Positions 19,044 to 27,879 are shown, counted from the stretch's first letter. The stretch is 63,240 nucleotides of DNA from Hymenobacter aerophilus DSM 13606 (GCF_000382225.1 NZ_KB907820.1:1-63240); one strand, 5' to 3'. The notes: generated by a model not told the origin, from the sequence alone. A program made the numbers and translations.

Positions 19044-20036
19044 GCGGGCGTATACCGGCTCGGTAGTGCGCAGGTACTGCACCAAGGGCTCTTCGGAGGT
19101 GGGGTCAATCAGCATCAGGTCCACGAACTGGGCCTCGTTGATGTTGCCCTGGATAACCGGGCCCAGGTCCTGCATGAAGGCCGGGTCGGTTCCCTCGGTA
19201 TCGAAGGCCACGAGCAGGCGCGACTGCTCGGGCGCGTTCTGCAGGCGCATTTCGGCCAGGTACACGTTGCGGATGGCGGGCTGCGTGGCGCTGTACTCGC
19301 GCAGGGCGGCGAGCAGGGCGGTGGGCTCGGGCTCGGGCTGGTGCAGCGTTACCTGCACGTCCTGCTGCGGGGCGCCCTCGAACAGCTGACCAGCCATCAG
19401 GGCCTTAATTTCGTCGGCGGGAAGCAGCTTGCCTATGGCCGAGAACGGGTTAAGGGCGCAGTCGGCATCCTGCACCATGGAGAAGAAGTCGTGGCCCCGC
19501 AGGCGCATGTAGGTGACGCTGCCCTCGGGCACGGCACCATTGTCGAAGATGCGCTCCACAGACGTGAAAATGGCGATTTTGCCGTCGTGCAACGCCTGCA
19601 GCTGAATCTCCATGCCTTCGGTGGGCGTCACCTCGCCGGGCTCCTGGTCTTCCCTGGCCGCCAGCACCACGGCAATTTCCTCCCCCAGCAGGGCCTGGTA
19701 GAAGGGGGCACGGAACTGCGGCTCGTAGGAAGCCTGGAGCAGCAATTGCTCCAGAATGTTGGTGGGCTCGAACGCGGGCTGCTCAGGCATCTCGCCCTCG
19801 GGCTGGCCGCCCATCATGCCGGGCATGGCAATGGGCGGGGCCGGCGGAATCATGGGCAGGGGCGCGGGGGCCTCCGGGGCGGGCATCTGGTAGTTGGCAC
19901 CCTTGTAGCGCGGGCCGGCCGGCTCGGCCGGAGCGGCGGGCGCAGCACCCGATTCGGGAGCCTTGGCGGGAGTTGCGGGGGCCGAAGCGTTGTCTTCGGG
20001 CTTCTTCTTTAGAAAGTCAAACAGGGCCATATTCAA
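19038..20036 (-). CDS. SseB-family protein
   Basis: A 332-residue soluble protein, or 330 if the second ATG at 20030 is used (MNMALFDFLKKK). Residues 10-95 are low-complexity, rich in alanine and proline. The body (about 100-225) matches the SseB N-terminal domain with its EEIAVVLAAREDQ and FTSVERIF segments, followed by the SseB C-terminal domain with VYLAEMRLQ. E. coli SseB is linked to enhanced serine sensitivity; other members associate with type III secretion regulation. Function here is unknown. It ends within a heptamer array. Confidence 0.82.
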   Translation of the reverse strand: MNMALFDFLKKKPEDNASAPATPAKAPESGAAPAAPAEPAGPRYKGANYQMPAPEAPAPLPMIPPAPPIAMPGMMGGQPEGEMPEQPAFEPTNILEQLLLQASYEPQFRAPFYQALLGEEIAVVLAAREDQEPGEVTPTEGMEIQLQALHDGKIAIFTSVERIFDNGAVPEGSVTYMRLRGHDFFSMVQDADCALNPFSAIGKLLPADEIKALMAGQLFEGAPQQDVQVTLHQPEPEPTALLAALREYSATQPAIRNVYLAEMRLQNAPEQSRLLVAFDTEGTDPAFMQDLGPVIQGNINEAQFVDLMLIDPTSEEPLVQYLRTTEPVYARA

Positions 20037-20133
20037 GCAAGGAAATGAGGCTGCAAGCTAAGCAGGTTTGGGCGAAGATGCACGGCCAAAACCGGCCGGC
20101 AGCCAAACGCCTACCCAAAAACAACCGCCCGGC

Positions 20134-20880
20134 TCAGCCCGCAGTTCCCGGCCAGTGGCGCAGAAACTCCTGCCGAAAGGCGGCCCCCAGCGGCAGCACC
20201 TGCCCGCCGCGCACCGTCGGCTGGTTGCCTTCGAGCCGCTCGATTTGCCGCAGCGGCACCACGTAGGACTTATGCACCCGCAGGAAATCGGGGGCCGGCA
20301 GCTCGTCGGCCAGCAGCCGGCGCAGCGTGTCGGTTACCACGATGCGGCCGGCGGCGGTGTGCACCTTCACGTAGTTGCCGTAGGCTTCGAGCCAGCGGAT
20401 ATTGGCCAGCGGCACGCGGTGGGTGCTGGTCCCGTCGCGCAGCAGCAGGGCGGCCGGCGCGGTGGCAGGTGGTGCGGGCAAAGCCGCTGCTGTGGCAGCC
20501 GCAACAGCTGGCGCAGGCACGGTGGGCAAGCGGCCCACGGCCTTCAGAAAGCGCGGAAACGGCACCGGCTTCAGCAGATAATCGACCACGCCAAACTCGT
20601 AGCCTTCGAGCGCAAACTCGGCGTGGGCCGTGGTGAGGATGACGTGGGGCGGGTGGGGCAGGGCCGCCAGCAGCTCCAGACCGCTCATTTCGGGCATCTG
20701 AATATCGAGCAACACCACATCGACGGGCTGGCGGTGCAGAAACGACAGCGCCTCGGCGGCCGTGTAGCAGTGGCCGGCCACGCGCAGGTGCGCCACGCGC
20801 TCCACGTAGGTGCGCAGCACGTCGTGGGCCAGCGGCTCGTCGTCCACAATCAGCACGGTCGTCAGGGGCGTGGTTGTCAT
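20134..20880 (-). CDS. LytTR-family response regulator
   Basis: A 248-residue two-component regulator. The receiver domain (about residues 8-120) has the acidic pair DD near residue 13 and phospho-acceptor D59 in LLDIQMP. The LytTR DNA-binding domain occupies the C-terminal 100 residues, with the HRVPLANIRWLEAYGNYVKV and FLRVHKSYVV signatures. An alanine-rich linker separates them. Its ATG overlaps the stop of the histidine kinase gene (ATGA, 20877-20880), so the pair is translationally coupled. Targets are unknown; autoregulation or a nearby transporter is common for this type. Confidence 0.94.
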   Translation of the reverse strand: MTTTPLTTVLIVDDEPLAHDVLRTYVERVAHLRVAGHCYTAAEALSFLHRQPVDVVLLDIQMPEMSGLELLAALPHPPHVILTTAHAEFALEGYEFGVVDYLLKPVPFPRFLKAVGRLPTVPAPAVAAATAAALPAPPATAPAALLLRDGTSTHRVPLANIRWLEAYGNYVKVHTAAGRIVVTDTLRRLLADELPAPDFLRVHKSYVVPLRQIERLEGNQPTVRGGQVLPLGAAFRQEFLRHWPGTAG

Positions 20881-21920
20881 AGGTCGAGCGTGAGTTGGGT
20901 GAGAAACTGGTCGGGCGCGGCGGGGTTGGGGGCGGCCAGCAGCCGGTGGCGGTGGGGGTAGAGCAGGGCCAGGCGCTGGCGGGTGTTGCTGAGGCCCGTG
21001 CCGGTGCCGCCTTGTTGGTCGGTGGGCGGGGGCAGGGCGTTGCGCAGGGTTAGTGTCAGGTGGCGCTCCTGCACGGTGAGTTCCAGCGCCACAAAGCTAC
21101 CCACGGCCCGGCGGGTACCGTAGGTAAAGGCGTTTTCGACGAGGGCCAGAAACAGCAGCGGCGGCACCGTGAGGCCGGCCACTTCCTCCTCGGCGGGCAG
21201 CACCAGCGTAACCGGGCAGCGGGCCCCGAGGCGCAGCTCCTGCAGGCGGGCGTAGTCGCGCAGGTAAGCCAGCTCGTCGGCGAGCGGCACCTGGGCGTGC
21301 TTGGTGCTTTCGAGCTGGTAGCGCATCAGCCCGGCCAGGGCCAGCAGCATGTCGGGCGTTTGGGGGCTTTGGGTGAGGCTGAGCGCGTAGAGGCTGTTGA
21401 GGGTGTTGAACAGAAAGTGCGGGTTCACCTGGGCTTCCAGCAGCCGCAACTGCTGCTCGCGCTCCAGCAGATTCCGCCGCAGCAGATTGCGCCGCTGGGC
21501 CACGGTGCGCCACACCATCAGCAGGCCCAACGACAACAGCATGGTGAATACCGCGTTGGTGGCCGTTTTGAAGGTGCCCGGATGCAGGCCCGGCCACAAG
21601 AGCTCCGAAGCCAGCTCCAGCACCAATGCCCAGCCCAGCAGCGCCAAGGCATACCAGCCGTAGCGGCCCTTGTCGAAAAGGCGCGGTACCAGAACCAGAT
21701 TGTTGCCGTACGCCGCCCCCATCGTAACCAGCGTAAACTCCTGCAGCGTCGCCTCCCGATCGTACTGTATGCCCGGCGGCAGCTGCGCCATCAGGAAGCG
21801 CATAAACAGCAGCAGGCTGGTCCAGATCAGCGCATCGCGCAGCAGCAACAGGGGCCACACCCGCCGGGCGGGCAGTACCAGCGCAGGCGCAGCCGGTGCG
21901 GGCAAAGGGTGTTTGGGCAT
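20877..21920 (-). CDS. LytS/YehU-type sensor histidine kinase
   Basis: A 347-residue membrane kinase. The ATG at 21920 lies about 39 bases after a TATCTTTG -7 element (21959-21966), which disfavors the GTG at 21953. Four hydrophobic helices (residues about 15-150) precede the His_kinase motif LEAQVNPHFLFNTLNSLYAL, where the histidine is phosphorylated. A HATPase domain follows, with GTGLSNTRQRLALLY. There is no periplasmic sensor domain, so stimulus detection probably involves the membrane helices. It is coupled to the LytTR regulator gene. Confidence 0.93.
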   Translation of the reverse strand: MPKHPLPAPAAPALVLPARRVWPLLLLRDALIWTSLLLFMRFLMAQLPPGIQYDREATLQEFTLVTMGAAYGNNLVLVPRLFDKGRYGWYALALLGWALVLELASELLWPGLHPGTFKTATNAVFTMLLSLGLLMVWRTVAQRRNLLRRNLLEREQQLRLLEAQVNPHFLFNTLNSLYALSLTQSPQTPDMLLALAGLMRYQLESTKHAQVPLADELAYLRDYARLQELRLGARCPVTLVLPAEEEVAGLTVPPLLFLALVENAFTYGTRRAVGSFVALELTVQERHLTLTLRNALPPPTDQQGGTGTGLSNTRQRLALLYPHRHRLLAAPNPAAPDQFLTQLTLDL

Positions 21921-21958
21921 CGGAAAAAAGGATAGAAAGCGGCAGAAAACCACCTAAA

Positions 21959-21966
21959 CAAAGATA
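21959..21966 (-). promoter_or_regulatory. -7 element of the LytS/LytTR operon (TATCTTTG)
   Basis: Exact TAnnTTTG match on the minus strand, upstream of the start at 21920. Confidence 0.65.
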
Positions 21967-22172
21967 TGCGCCCATCCGACCCCCGGCAACGCGGCAGGAT
22001 GAACGCGGTTCATCCGCTCGGTGCGGGCGTTGGTCCGGCCGGGGCATCGGGTTGTCCGAAAGTTTTTCGGTGGCCATTGGCGCGCTGCACTTTTGCCTTA
22101 GTTCCACCGCCGCCAAACGCTGAAGCAATAAACGTATCTTCTCCCATCTACCTTCCTTAACTTTCCTGCCGC

Positions 22173-23573
22173 ATGAAAACGCTCCGCCACCTCCTTGCTG
22201 CCCAATTGCTGCTGCTTGCGCCCGCCGCCTTTGCCCAATCGACCCCCGATGCCGCGGGCAGCTGGCAGGGCCAGATTACGCTGCCCGGCCAAAGTCTGCG
22301 CGTAATCTTCGACCTGCAAGGTGCCGCCAACCAGCTCAGCGGCACGATGGCCGTGCCCCAGCAGGGAGCCACGGGCCTGCCGCTGTCGAGCGTAGTGGTG
22401 CGCCACGACAGCCTGCTGATTGGGGCCGACAAAATTGGCGGGCGCTTTGCCGGCCGCTTCGCCGCCGATGGGCAGCAGGCCGCGGGCGTCTGGAGCCAGG
22501 GCGGCGGCCAGTTCCCGCTGACCCTGACGCGCAACACGACCGGCGCCGCGGCTCCCGCCCCCAACCGCCCCCAGGAGCCCAAGGGCCCGCTGCCCTACCG
22601 CGCCCTCGACCTCACGTTCCCTAACCCCAAAGGCGGTTTCAAGCTGGCCGGCACGCTCACGCTGCCCCAGGGCAAGGGGCCGTTTCCGGCCGTGGTGCTG
22701 GTATCGGGCTCGGGCCCCGAAGACCGCGACGAAACCGTGTTCGGCCACAAGCCCTTCCTGGTGCTGGCCGATTACCTGACGCGCCGGGGCTTTGCGGTGC
22801 TGCGCTACGACGACCGGGGCACGGCCCAATCGGGCGGTATCTACAAGGATGCGCTCACGGCTGATTTCACCGCCGACGCCCAGGCGGCGCTGGCTTACCT
22901 GCGCACCCGCCCCGACATCAAGCCCCGCCAAGTAGGCCTCATCGGCCACAGCGAAGGTGGCCTGATTGCCTGGCAGGCCGCCGCCCAGCCTAAAGGCCCC
23001 GATTTTGTGGTGAGTCTGGCCGGCCCGGGCGTGCCCGGCGACGCTGTGCTGCTGCGCCAGCAGGCCGACCTGGGCCACGCCGCCGGCGCCGATTCGGCCG
23101 CCATCGGGGCCAACCGCCGGCTGCATAAGGCTCTTTTTGCCGCTCTACGCCGGCTGCCGGCTACGGCTTCCACCACCGAGGCTACGCAGCAACTGGCCGC
23201 CGTCATGCAGCAGCAAGTTCCGGCTATGAGTTCCGAGGAAGCGCAAAAACAGGCTGCCGGGCTCACCGCGCCCTGGCTGCGCAGCTTCCTGCTCACCGAC
23301 CCGGCCACGTACCTGGCCAAGGTAAAAGTGCCCGTACTGGCCCTCAACGGCACCACCGACCTGCAGGTAGCCGCCGATGAGAACCTGCCCGCCATCGAGC
23401 GGGGCCTGAAAGCGGCGCGCAACTCCCACGCCACCGTGCGCGCCCTGCCCGGCCTCAACCACCTCTTCCAAACCGACCCTCAAGCCACCAGCCATTACGC
23501 CGACATCGAGGAAACCTTCGCCCCATCCGCGCTCCAAGTAGTCGGCGACTGGCTGGCGACAGCGGTGAGATAG
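22173..23573 (+). CDS. Exported alpha/beta-hydrolase (S33-like)
   Basis: A 466-residue protein with a signal peptide ending at AFAQS. An N-terminal beta-rich domain (about residues 25-120), common in secreted Bacteroidota hydrolases, precedes the hydrolase domain. The latter shows SGSGPEDRDE (oxyanion region), LRYDDRGTAQS and the nucleophile elbow GHSEGG. An aspartate in LNGTTDLQV and a histidine in GLNHLFQTD complete the probable triad. The family includes peptidases and esterases, and the substrate is unknown. A TATCTTCT sequence near 22135 may be the -7 element. It converges on the cytochrome gene with palindrome D and a heptamer array between. Confidence 0.9.
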   Translation: MKTLRHLLAAQLLLLAPAAFAQSTPDAAGSWQGQITLPGQSLRVIFDLQGAANQLSGTMAVPQQGATGLPLSSVVVRHDSLLIGADKIGGRFAGRFAADGQQAAGVWSQGGGQFPLTLTRNTTGAAAPAPNRPQEPKGPLPYRALDLTFPNPKGGFKLAGTLTLPQGKGPFPAVVLVSGSGPEDRDETVFGHKPFLVLADYLTRRGFAVLRYDDRGTAQSGGIYKDALTADFTADAQAALAYLRTRPDIKPRQVGLIGHSEGGLIAWQAAAQPKGPDFVVSLAGPGVPGDAVLLRQQADLGHAAGADSAAIGANRRLHKALFAALRRLPATASTTEATQQLAAVMQQQVPAMSSEEAQKQAAGLTAPWLRSFLLTDPATYLAKVKVPVLALNGTTDLQVAADENLPAIERGLKAARNSHATVRALPGLNHLFQTDPQATSHYADIEETFAPSALQVVGDWLATAVR

Positions 23574-23590
23574 TGGTTAAATTTTAGAAC

Positions 23591-23697
23591 AGAACGTCAT
23601 TCAGAGCGAAGCGAAGAATCTCGCGTGCAATGGTAACCCCGTCGTCAGGAATTACTGTGGCACGCGAGATTCTTCGCTCCGCTCTGAATGACGTTCT
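23591..23697. repeat. Palindrome family copy D (GAAGAATC..GCGTGC type)
   Basis: Arms from AGAACGTCATTCAGAGCG to CGCGTGC with one mismatch. Lies between convergent genes, next to a heptamer array. Confidence 0.95.
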
Positions 23698-23699
23698 TT

Positions 23700-23741
23700 C
23701 ACTACTCACTACTCACTACTCACTACTCACTACTCACTACT
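23700..23741. repeat. Heptamer array (CACTACT) x6
   Basis: Six perfect units followed by two degenerate ones. The array abuts palindrome D and ends about 20 bases from the cytochrome c stop codon at 23763. Confidence 0.95.
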
Positions 23742-23762
23742 CACCACCTCACTATTTCACCG

Positions 23763-24191
23763 CTACTGCCCGTCGGAGCCGTTGCAGCGGCCGAGCAGCT
23801 CGGAGGTTTCGCGGATGGTGTAGGACTGGTTGGTGTTGCCCCAGTTGGTTTGCAGGAAGTTGAGCAGGTTGGTGATTTGCGAGTCGGTCAGGTCCTCGTG
23901 GCCGGGCATTACCTGGTTGTAGTGAATGCCGTTGACCACGATGTCGCCCTGCATGCCCTTGCGAACGAGGCAGGGCAGCTCGGTGCGGTGCTGCGCGATG
24001 TAGTCGGCGGCGGCCACGGGCGGAATGAGGCGCTCCAGCCCCTGGCCCTGGTCGCCGTGGCAGCTGCTGCAGTGGGCGGCGTAGAGCTGGGCGCCCTCGT
24101 TCTGGCGCTCGGTAAAGCAGCTTTCCAGCGAGAAGGCCAGCGTCAGGAGCAGGGCGCCCGCTCCGGCCAGCCGCAACGAACGGCTCCTCAT
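23763..24191 (-). CDS. c-type cytochrome lipoprotein
   Basis: A 142-residue monoheme cytochrome. The N-terminus has a lipobox (LESC, C25), so it is anchored at the membrane facing the periplasm. The heme motif CSSCH spans residues 41-45, and M95 in QVMPGH is the likely axial ligand. It overlaps the Sco gene by four bases (ATGA, 24188-24191) and is third in a lipoprotein-Sco-cytochrome operon. The pairing suggests electron transfer linked to a copper oxidase, which is not encoded in this window. Confidence 0.93.
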   Translation of the reverse strand: MRSRSLRLAGAGALLLTLAFSLESCFTERQNEGAQLYAAHCSSCHGDQGQGLERLIPPVAAADYIAQHRTELPCLVRKGMQGDIVVNGIHYNQVMPGHEDLTDSQITNLLNFLQTNWGNTNQSYTIRETSELLGRCNGSDGQ

Positions 24192-24871
24192 TTGGCGGCT
24201 ACGGGTTGCGTTTCGGCCTCTTCCTTCAGCAGCACCGGAATGTCCTTAATCAGCTGGTCGACCTGCTCGGGCACCATGCCGTCGTACAGGCCCCGCACCC
24301 GCCGCTGCGAGTCGATGAGGGCGAAGGTGCCGCTGTGGGCGTAGCCACCGGGCACGCTGGCATCGGCCTCGGCGCCGGTCATATAGGCTTTGGCCAGCGC
24401 GAAAATCGAGTCGCGGCCGGCCGTGGCGAAGTGCCAGCGCGAGGCGTTCTGGATGCCCAGGCGCTCGGCATAGTCGCGCAGCACCGGAATCGAGTCGTGC
24501 GCCGGGTCGATGGTGTGGCTCAGAAACAGCACCTTGGGGTTGTCTTCGAAGGCTTTGTACACCCGCAACAGCTCGCTCTGCATTTTGGGGCAGATGCTGG
24601 GGCAGGTGGCAAAGAAGAAGTCGGTGACGTAAATCTTGCCGGCAAACGTCTGGTTGGTAATCACCTGCCGGTCCTGATCGGTGAGGCGGAAGGCCGGAAT
24701 AGGGTCGGGCAGCGTGTCGGCGGGCGAGGTGGGCTCCGAGTGCTTGATGCCGTAGATTGACAGGCGTTCAGCCGGCTTATCGGCGGGAGCGGAGCAGCTG
24801 CCGAGCGAGAAGCTCAGGGCAGCCCCGGCAGCGGCCAGCAGCAGGCCGGCGCGGCGAAGCGAAGTAGTCAT
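24188..24871 (-). CDS. SCO1/SenC/PrrC-family copper chaperone lipoprotein
   Basis: A 227-residue thioredoxin-fold protein with lipobox GSC (C26). Copper ligands are visible: C90 and C94 in FATCPSICP and H179 in YAHSGTF. The family delivers copper to the CuA site of cytochrome oxidase or controls thiol redox state. It sits eleven bases after the small lipoprotein gene and overlaps the cytochrome c gene by four bases, so all three are one operon transcribed from a -7 element at 25328-25335. Confidence 0.95.
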   Translation of the reverse strand: MTTSLRRAGLLLAAAGAALSFSLGSCSAPADKPAERLSIYGIKHSEPTSPADTLPDPIPAFRLTDQDRQVITNQTFAGKIYVTDFFFATCPSICPKMQSELLRVYKAFEDNPKVLFLSHTIDPAHDSIPVLRDYAERLGIQNASRWHFATAGRDSIFALAKAYMTGAEADASVPGGYAHSGTFALIDSQRRVRGLYDGMVPEQVDQLIKDIPVLLKEEAETQPVAAK

Positions 24872-24882
24872 GACAAAACAGC

Positions 24883-25323
24883 TTATTGGATAACAGAAGA
24901 CGAAGGCGCGGCGGCCGCCGGGGCAGTGCCCAGCAGCTGGCGGGCGGCGGCCTGACTGCTTTCAAACAAACGACCCACCGAATCGATGCGTTCCTGCTGG
25001 CGGGCATAATAGGCCAGCCGGCGGGCGTCGGCCACGGTGTCGGCCGGGCGGCGGTAACGGTGCATCCAGTCCATCATGCCGTTTTCGGCGCCCACCAGCG
25101 CGCGGCGGGCCTGCCCGACGGCCACGGTGTCGGCGGCGGGCGGCGCTTTGGCCAGCTGCTGGCGCAGCTCGTAGAGCTGGTCCATCTGGGCCATCAGCGT
25201 GTCGTGGCGGGCCAGCACGGTCTGCTCGGCCGCGGCCAGCTGCGAGCCGGTTTCGGGTTGGGAAGTGGAGGGCTGGCAGGCGGCCAGCACCAGCAGCAAC
25301 GGAGCGAAACGAAGGGTTATCAT
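24883..25323 (-). CDS. Hypothetical lipoprotein, first gene of the sco operon
   Basis: A 146-residue protein with lipobox LAAC (C16). The rest is largely helical and probably coiled-coil (about residues 28-130), with a conserved-looking GMMDWMHRYRRP segment that recurs in small Bacteroidota lipoproteins of unknown function. It is followed after eleven bases by the Sco gene. The -7 element TACCTTTG ends exactly four bases before its ATG, implying a leaderless message for the operon. A role in respiratory assembly is suggested only by context. Confidence 0.8.
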   Translation of the reverse strand: MITLRFAPLLLVLAACQPSTSQPETGSQLAAAEQTVLARHDTLMAQMDQLYELRQQLAKAPPAADTVAVGQARRALVGAENGMMDWMHRYRRPADTVADARRLAYYARQQERIDSVGRLFESSQAAARQLLGTAPAAAAPSSSVIQ

Positions 25324-25327
25324 GCCC

Positions 25328-25335
25328 CAAAGGTA
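25328..25335 (-). promoter_or_regulatory. -7 element of the sco operon (TACCTTTG)
   Basis: Exact TAnnTTTG match. It ends four bases before the ATG at 25323, leaving no room for a leader or ribosome-binding site. Confidence 0.7.
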
Positions 25336-25368
25336 GGCAGGCGGGAATGAGTGCGGCGTTTCAGCAAC

Positions 25369-25854
25369 TCACCACTGCACCGACTCGCCCCAGTGCCACA
25401 GGGCGGCGCCCAGCATCCAGGCGGCCCACACGAACAGGCCGCCCACGGCCAGCAGCACCAAGAGTAGCACCAGCAGCAGGCCCTTGCCCGAGCCCTGATA
25501 CCGGCCCTCGGCGTAGTGCGCCCGCAGCAGCGCCACGTTGCGGTCGTTGGCTTTATAGGCGAAGTCGAAGATGTTGCCCACTATCGGAATGGCGCCGATG
25601 AGCGTGTCGAGCACCACGTTGAACACCATGCGCACCACCAGGTTGCCGCTGGCGCCGTGGCGCATCATGGTCAGAATCAGCAAACCCGAAATGGCCAGCG
25701 ACGGCAGCCCGCCCACCACCGGCAGCAGGCCCATAAGCGGGTCGAGGCCGAAGCGCCAGTTGGTGCCGGGCACCCGGAACTGGCTGTCGAGCAGGCGCGA
25801 AACGCGCTCTACCCACCGCAGGCGGTCGTCTTGTTCGAAAGCAGGTACGGGCAT
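25369..25854 (-). CDS. DUF4112 membrane protein
   Basis: A 161-residue protein. Residues 12-120 match DUF4112: LLDSQFRVPGTNWRFGLDPLMGLLPVVGG, a hydrophobic helix, and GAIPIVGNIFDFAYKANDRN. A second hydrophobic segment follows near residue 130 (LLLVLLLVLLAVGGLF). The family is widespread and uncharacterised. The gene lies between the DisA-like gene and the sco operon, all on the minus strand with gaps of 45-70 bases, so co-transcription with the upstream DisA-like gene is possible. Confidence 0.88.
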   Translation of the reverse strand: MPVPAFEQDDRLRWVERVSRLLDSQFRVPGTNWRFGLDPLMGLLPVVGGLPSLAISGLLILTMMRHGASGNLVVRMVFNVVLDTLIGAIPIVGNIFDFAYKANDRNVALLRAHYAEGRYQGSGKGLLLVLLLVLLAVGGLFVWAAWMLGAALWHWGESVQW

Positions 25855-25923
25855 GGCGGGTTCAGAAAGGAGGTGAAAAGGTGGGCCGAGCTGTGGAGGC
25901 GGGCGCTGGCCGTCGGTGGGTCG

Positions 25924-27378
25924 TTAGCGCGCAACGGGGGGCAGCAGATCAATCCAGCCGTCTTCGCTCACCACTACGGCCAGCACCGGGTAGCGGCTGC
26001 TTTCTACGTAGCGCAGCACCGAGTTGTAGCGCGAGCCGCGGCTGGAGTCGCCCTTTTCGGTGGCCAGCCCGTCCAGAATGGCCCCGATGGCGTGGCAGAC
26101 GCCGCCGGGCCCGATGAGCACGGCCCCGTCAATATTGGTTACCAGCCGCAGCACCGAGGGCGTCATCAGGCGCGGCGTAACGCGGAAGCACTGGGGCGAA
26201 AGTCGGACGGCCTCCTGGGCTGCGCCATCCGAAATGAGCAGGATGGTGCCGTGCTCCTGCTTGGCGGCGCTCAGCGTCAGCTCCCAGAGGTAGGCAATGC
26301 CGGCGGCATCGAGCACCGGAAAAATGCGGCGCACGGCGCGGGTGAAGTTGTTTTCATCGATGGTACCCTGTGGCAGGCGCGGCGTATTCGACACCACTTT
26401 CATCATGCGCTGGCCGTCGTGGCTCAGCTCCCAGCTGTAGTGCTTGGTGAAATGAACCGTGAACACCGGCTCATACTGCGCGTCGTCGGGCTCGACGAGG
26501 TAGCCCAGCCCGAACACGTCGGTGGCATCGGTGATGAGCGCGTGGCGGTCTTCGCTCAGCTCCAGCAGCTTGCGGATACGGCGGTAGTCGCGCAGCGGCA
26601 CCGGCGAATCGAGCATCAGCACGGGCACCACGGCCGGGTGGTTGCGCCTGGAAACCAGCATGGTACCCACGCCCTCGTCGCCTTCGTGGCGCAGGGCGGC
26701 CACGCCGTTGCAGGCGTCGTAGAGGCCGTGGCTGCCGGCGGCGGCGCGCAGCATAAACCGGCGGCCGGCGGCGCGCAGCACCTCATTGTAGTCGCGGTTG
26801 AGCACCAGCCGGTCGTCGTCGGCGTGGTCGGACTCGCGCAGGGCCCGCGAGGCATCGAGCAGCAGCTCCTCGACGGTGGCGGCCAGCAGCGAGGCCGGCC
26901 GGTTGGGCACGGCCGGGCCGGGCAGGGCGTAGTAGCTGTGGTAGGCTTCGGCCGAGAGCTGCAGCACAATCAGCACCTGGTAGCCGCCGGTGCTCACGGG
27001 CAGCGAGCAGAAGCTGATGCGGTCTTCCTGCTTGTGAGCCACCAGCTCGTGCAGGGTGTGCTCGGTGGCGCGGCGCAGCAGCTCGTACCAGCGCTGCTTT
27101 TCGTAGCGGTCGTGGTCGAGCGGGTGCAGGTGGTACACCACTTCGCGGGGGCCGTCGGGTTCGAGGGCGACGGCGTGGGCCTTCACGGAGGCAAAGTCGG
27201 GCGGGGCGTAGCGGTGGCTGGCGGGCTCGATGACCACGGCCTGGGGCTCGTCGGTTTCGCGGGCCGAGGCAATGCCGAGCAGGAAAACTTCCGGTTTCAG
27301 CGCCCGATCGAGCAGGTTGAACACGCCATCGGCAAAGAGCTGGGCGGATACGCGAAACAGGCTTTGGTTTTCCCACAT
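25924..27378 (-). CDS. DisA-like nucleotide sensor (putative DACNV-containing protein)
   Basis: A 484-residue soluble protein. The ATG at 27378 (MWENQSLF) is preferred to an extension through low-complexity residues. The C-terminal 120 residues resemble a diadenylate cyclase (DisA_N) domain: IDGAVLIGPGGVCHAIGAIL keeps the DGA motif, and RGSRYNSVLRYVESS takes the place of the RGTRHRAA signature, followed by VVVSEDG. The middle region (TDVFGLGYLVEPDD, about residues 290-320) fits the DACNV-type sensor proteins predicted by comparative genomics. Catalysis is uncertain because the second arginine-histidine pair is altered. It may bind or make a cyclic nucleotide. No CD-NTase-type effector is adjacent. 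Confidence 0.72.
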   Translation of the reverse strand: MWENQSLFRVSAQLFADGVFNLLDRALKPEVFLLGIASARETDEPQAVVIEPASHRYAPPDFASVKAHAVALEPDGPREVVYHLHPLDHDRYEKQRWYELLRRATEHTLHELVAHKQEDRISFCSLPVSTGGYQVLIVLQLSAEAYHSYYALPGPAVPNRPASLLAATVEELLLDASRALRESDHADDDRLVLNRDYNEVLRAAGRRFMLRAAAGSHGLYDACNGVAALRHEGDEGVGTMLVSRRNHPAVVPVLMLDSPVPLRDYRRIRKLLELSEDRHALITDATDVFGLGYLVEPDDAQYEPVFTVHFTKHYSWELSHDGQRMMKVVSNTPRLPQGTIDENNFTRAVRRIFPVLDAAGIAYLWELTLSAAKQEHGTILLISDGAAQEAVRLSPQCFRVTPRLMTPSVLRLVTNIDGAVLIGPGGVCHAIGAILDGLATEKGDSSRGSRYNSVLRYVESSRYPVLAVVVSEDGWIDLLPPVAR

Positions 27379-27603
27379 AGGGGCAGCGGGCAGAATGGGA
27401 AGGGCAGAAAGGGGCAGGTACGCAAAAAGCGGCCCGAAAGATAAGTTTGCCCGCCAGCCGGCAGTCTGCAAACCAGCCCGGCCGACCGCAACTTTCGGGC
27501 GCCGGGCCGGTTTGCAGGCTGCCGGCCGGACCTTGTGCGCCCGCTAATAAAACTGTATCTTCCGCATGGAAAGATTTTCTACCCACCGCTCAGGCCCCAC
27601 CGC

Positions 27604-27858
27604 ATGTTCGTCGATTTAGTTGTTGCCGCGGTGTTTGCCATGTCGCTGGTGCCGCTCACCACGGGCTACTGCGCCTACAGCTACGGCCGCTCGTTCTGGC
27701 TGTGGTTTGCGCTGGGGATGGTGCTGCCCATCGTGTCTTACTTCGTGCTCTTCGCCCTCATCCTGCGCCACCAGCTCGACCACGGCCAGCGCCTGCTCAA
27801 CGACGCCAAAGCCGTGCTGGCCGAAGCCGAAAGAGCCGAGCGCGCAAAAAAGGAGTAG
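27604..27858 (+). CDS. Small two-helix membrane protein with charged tail
   Basis: An 84-residue protein starting MFVDLV. Two hydrophobic helices (about residues 3-20 and 28-50) are followed by a basic, then alanine/glutamate-rich helical tail. The ATG at 27604 lies after a TATCTTCC sequence (27556) that may be a -7 box; the frame upstream lacks features. I do not recognise the family. It resembles the small phospholipase-D-nuclease-like or DUF-type membrane peptides common in Bacteroidota. Palindrome E separates it from the convergent flavoprotein gene. Confidence 0.7.
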   Translation: MFVDLVVAAVFAMSLVPLTTGYCAYSYGRSFWLWFALGMVLPIVSYFVLFALILRHQLDHGQRLLNDAKAVLAEAERAERAKKE

Positions 27859-27879
27859 AGCGGTGAGTCGGTGAAGTCC

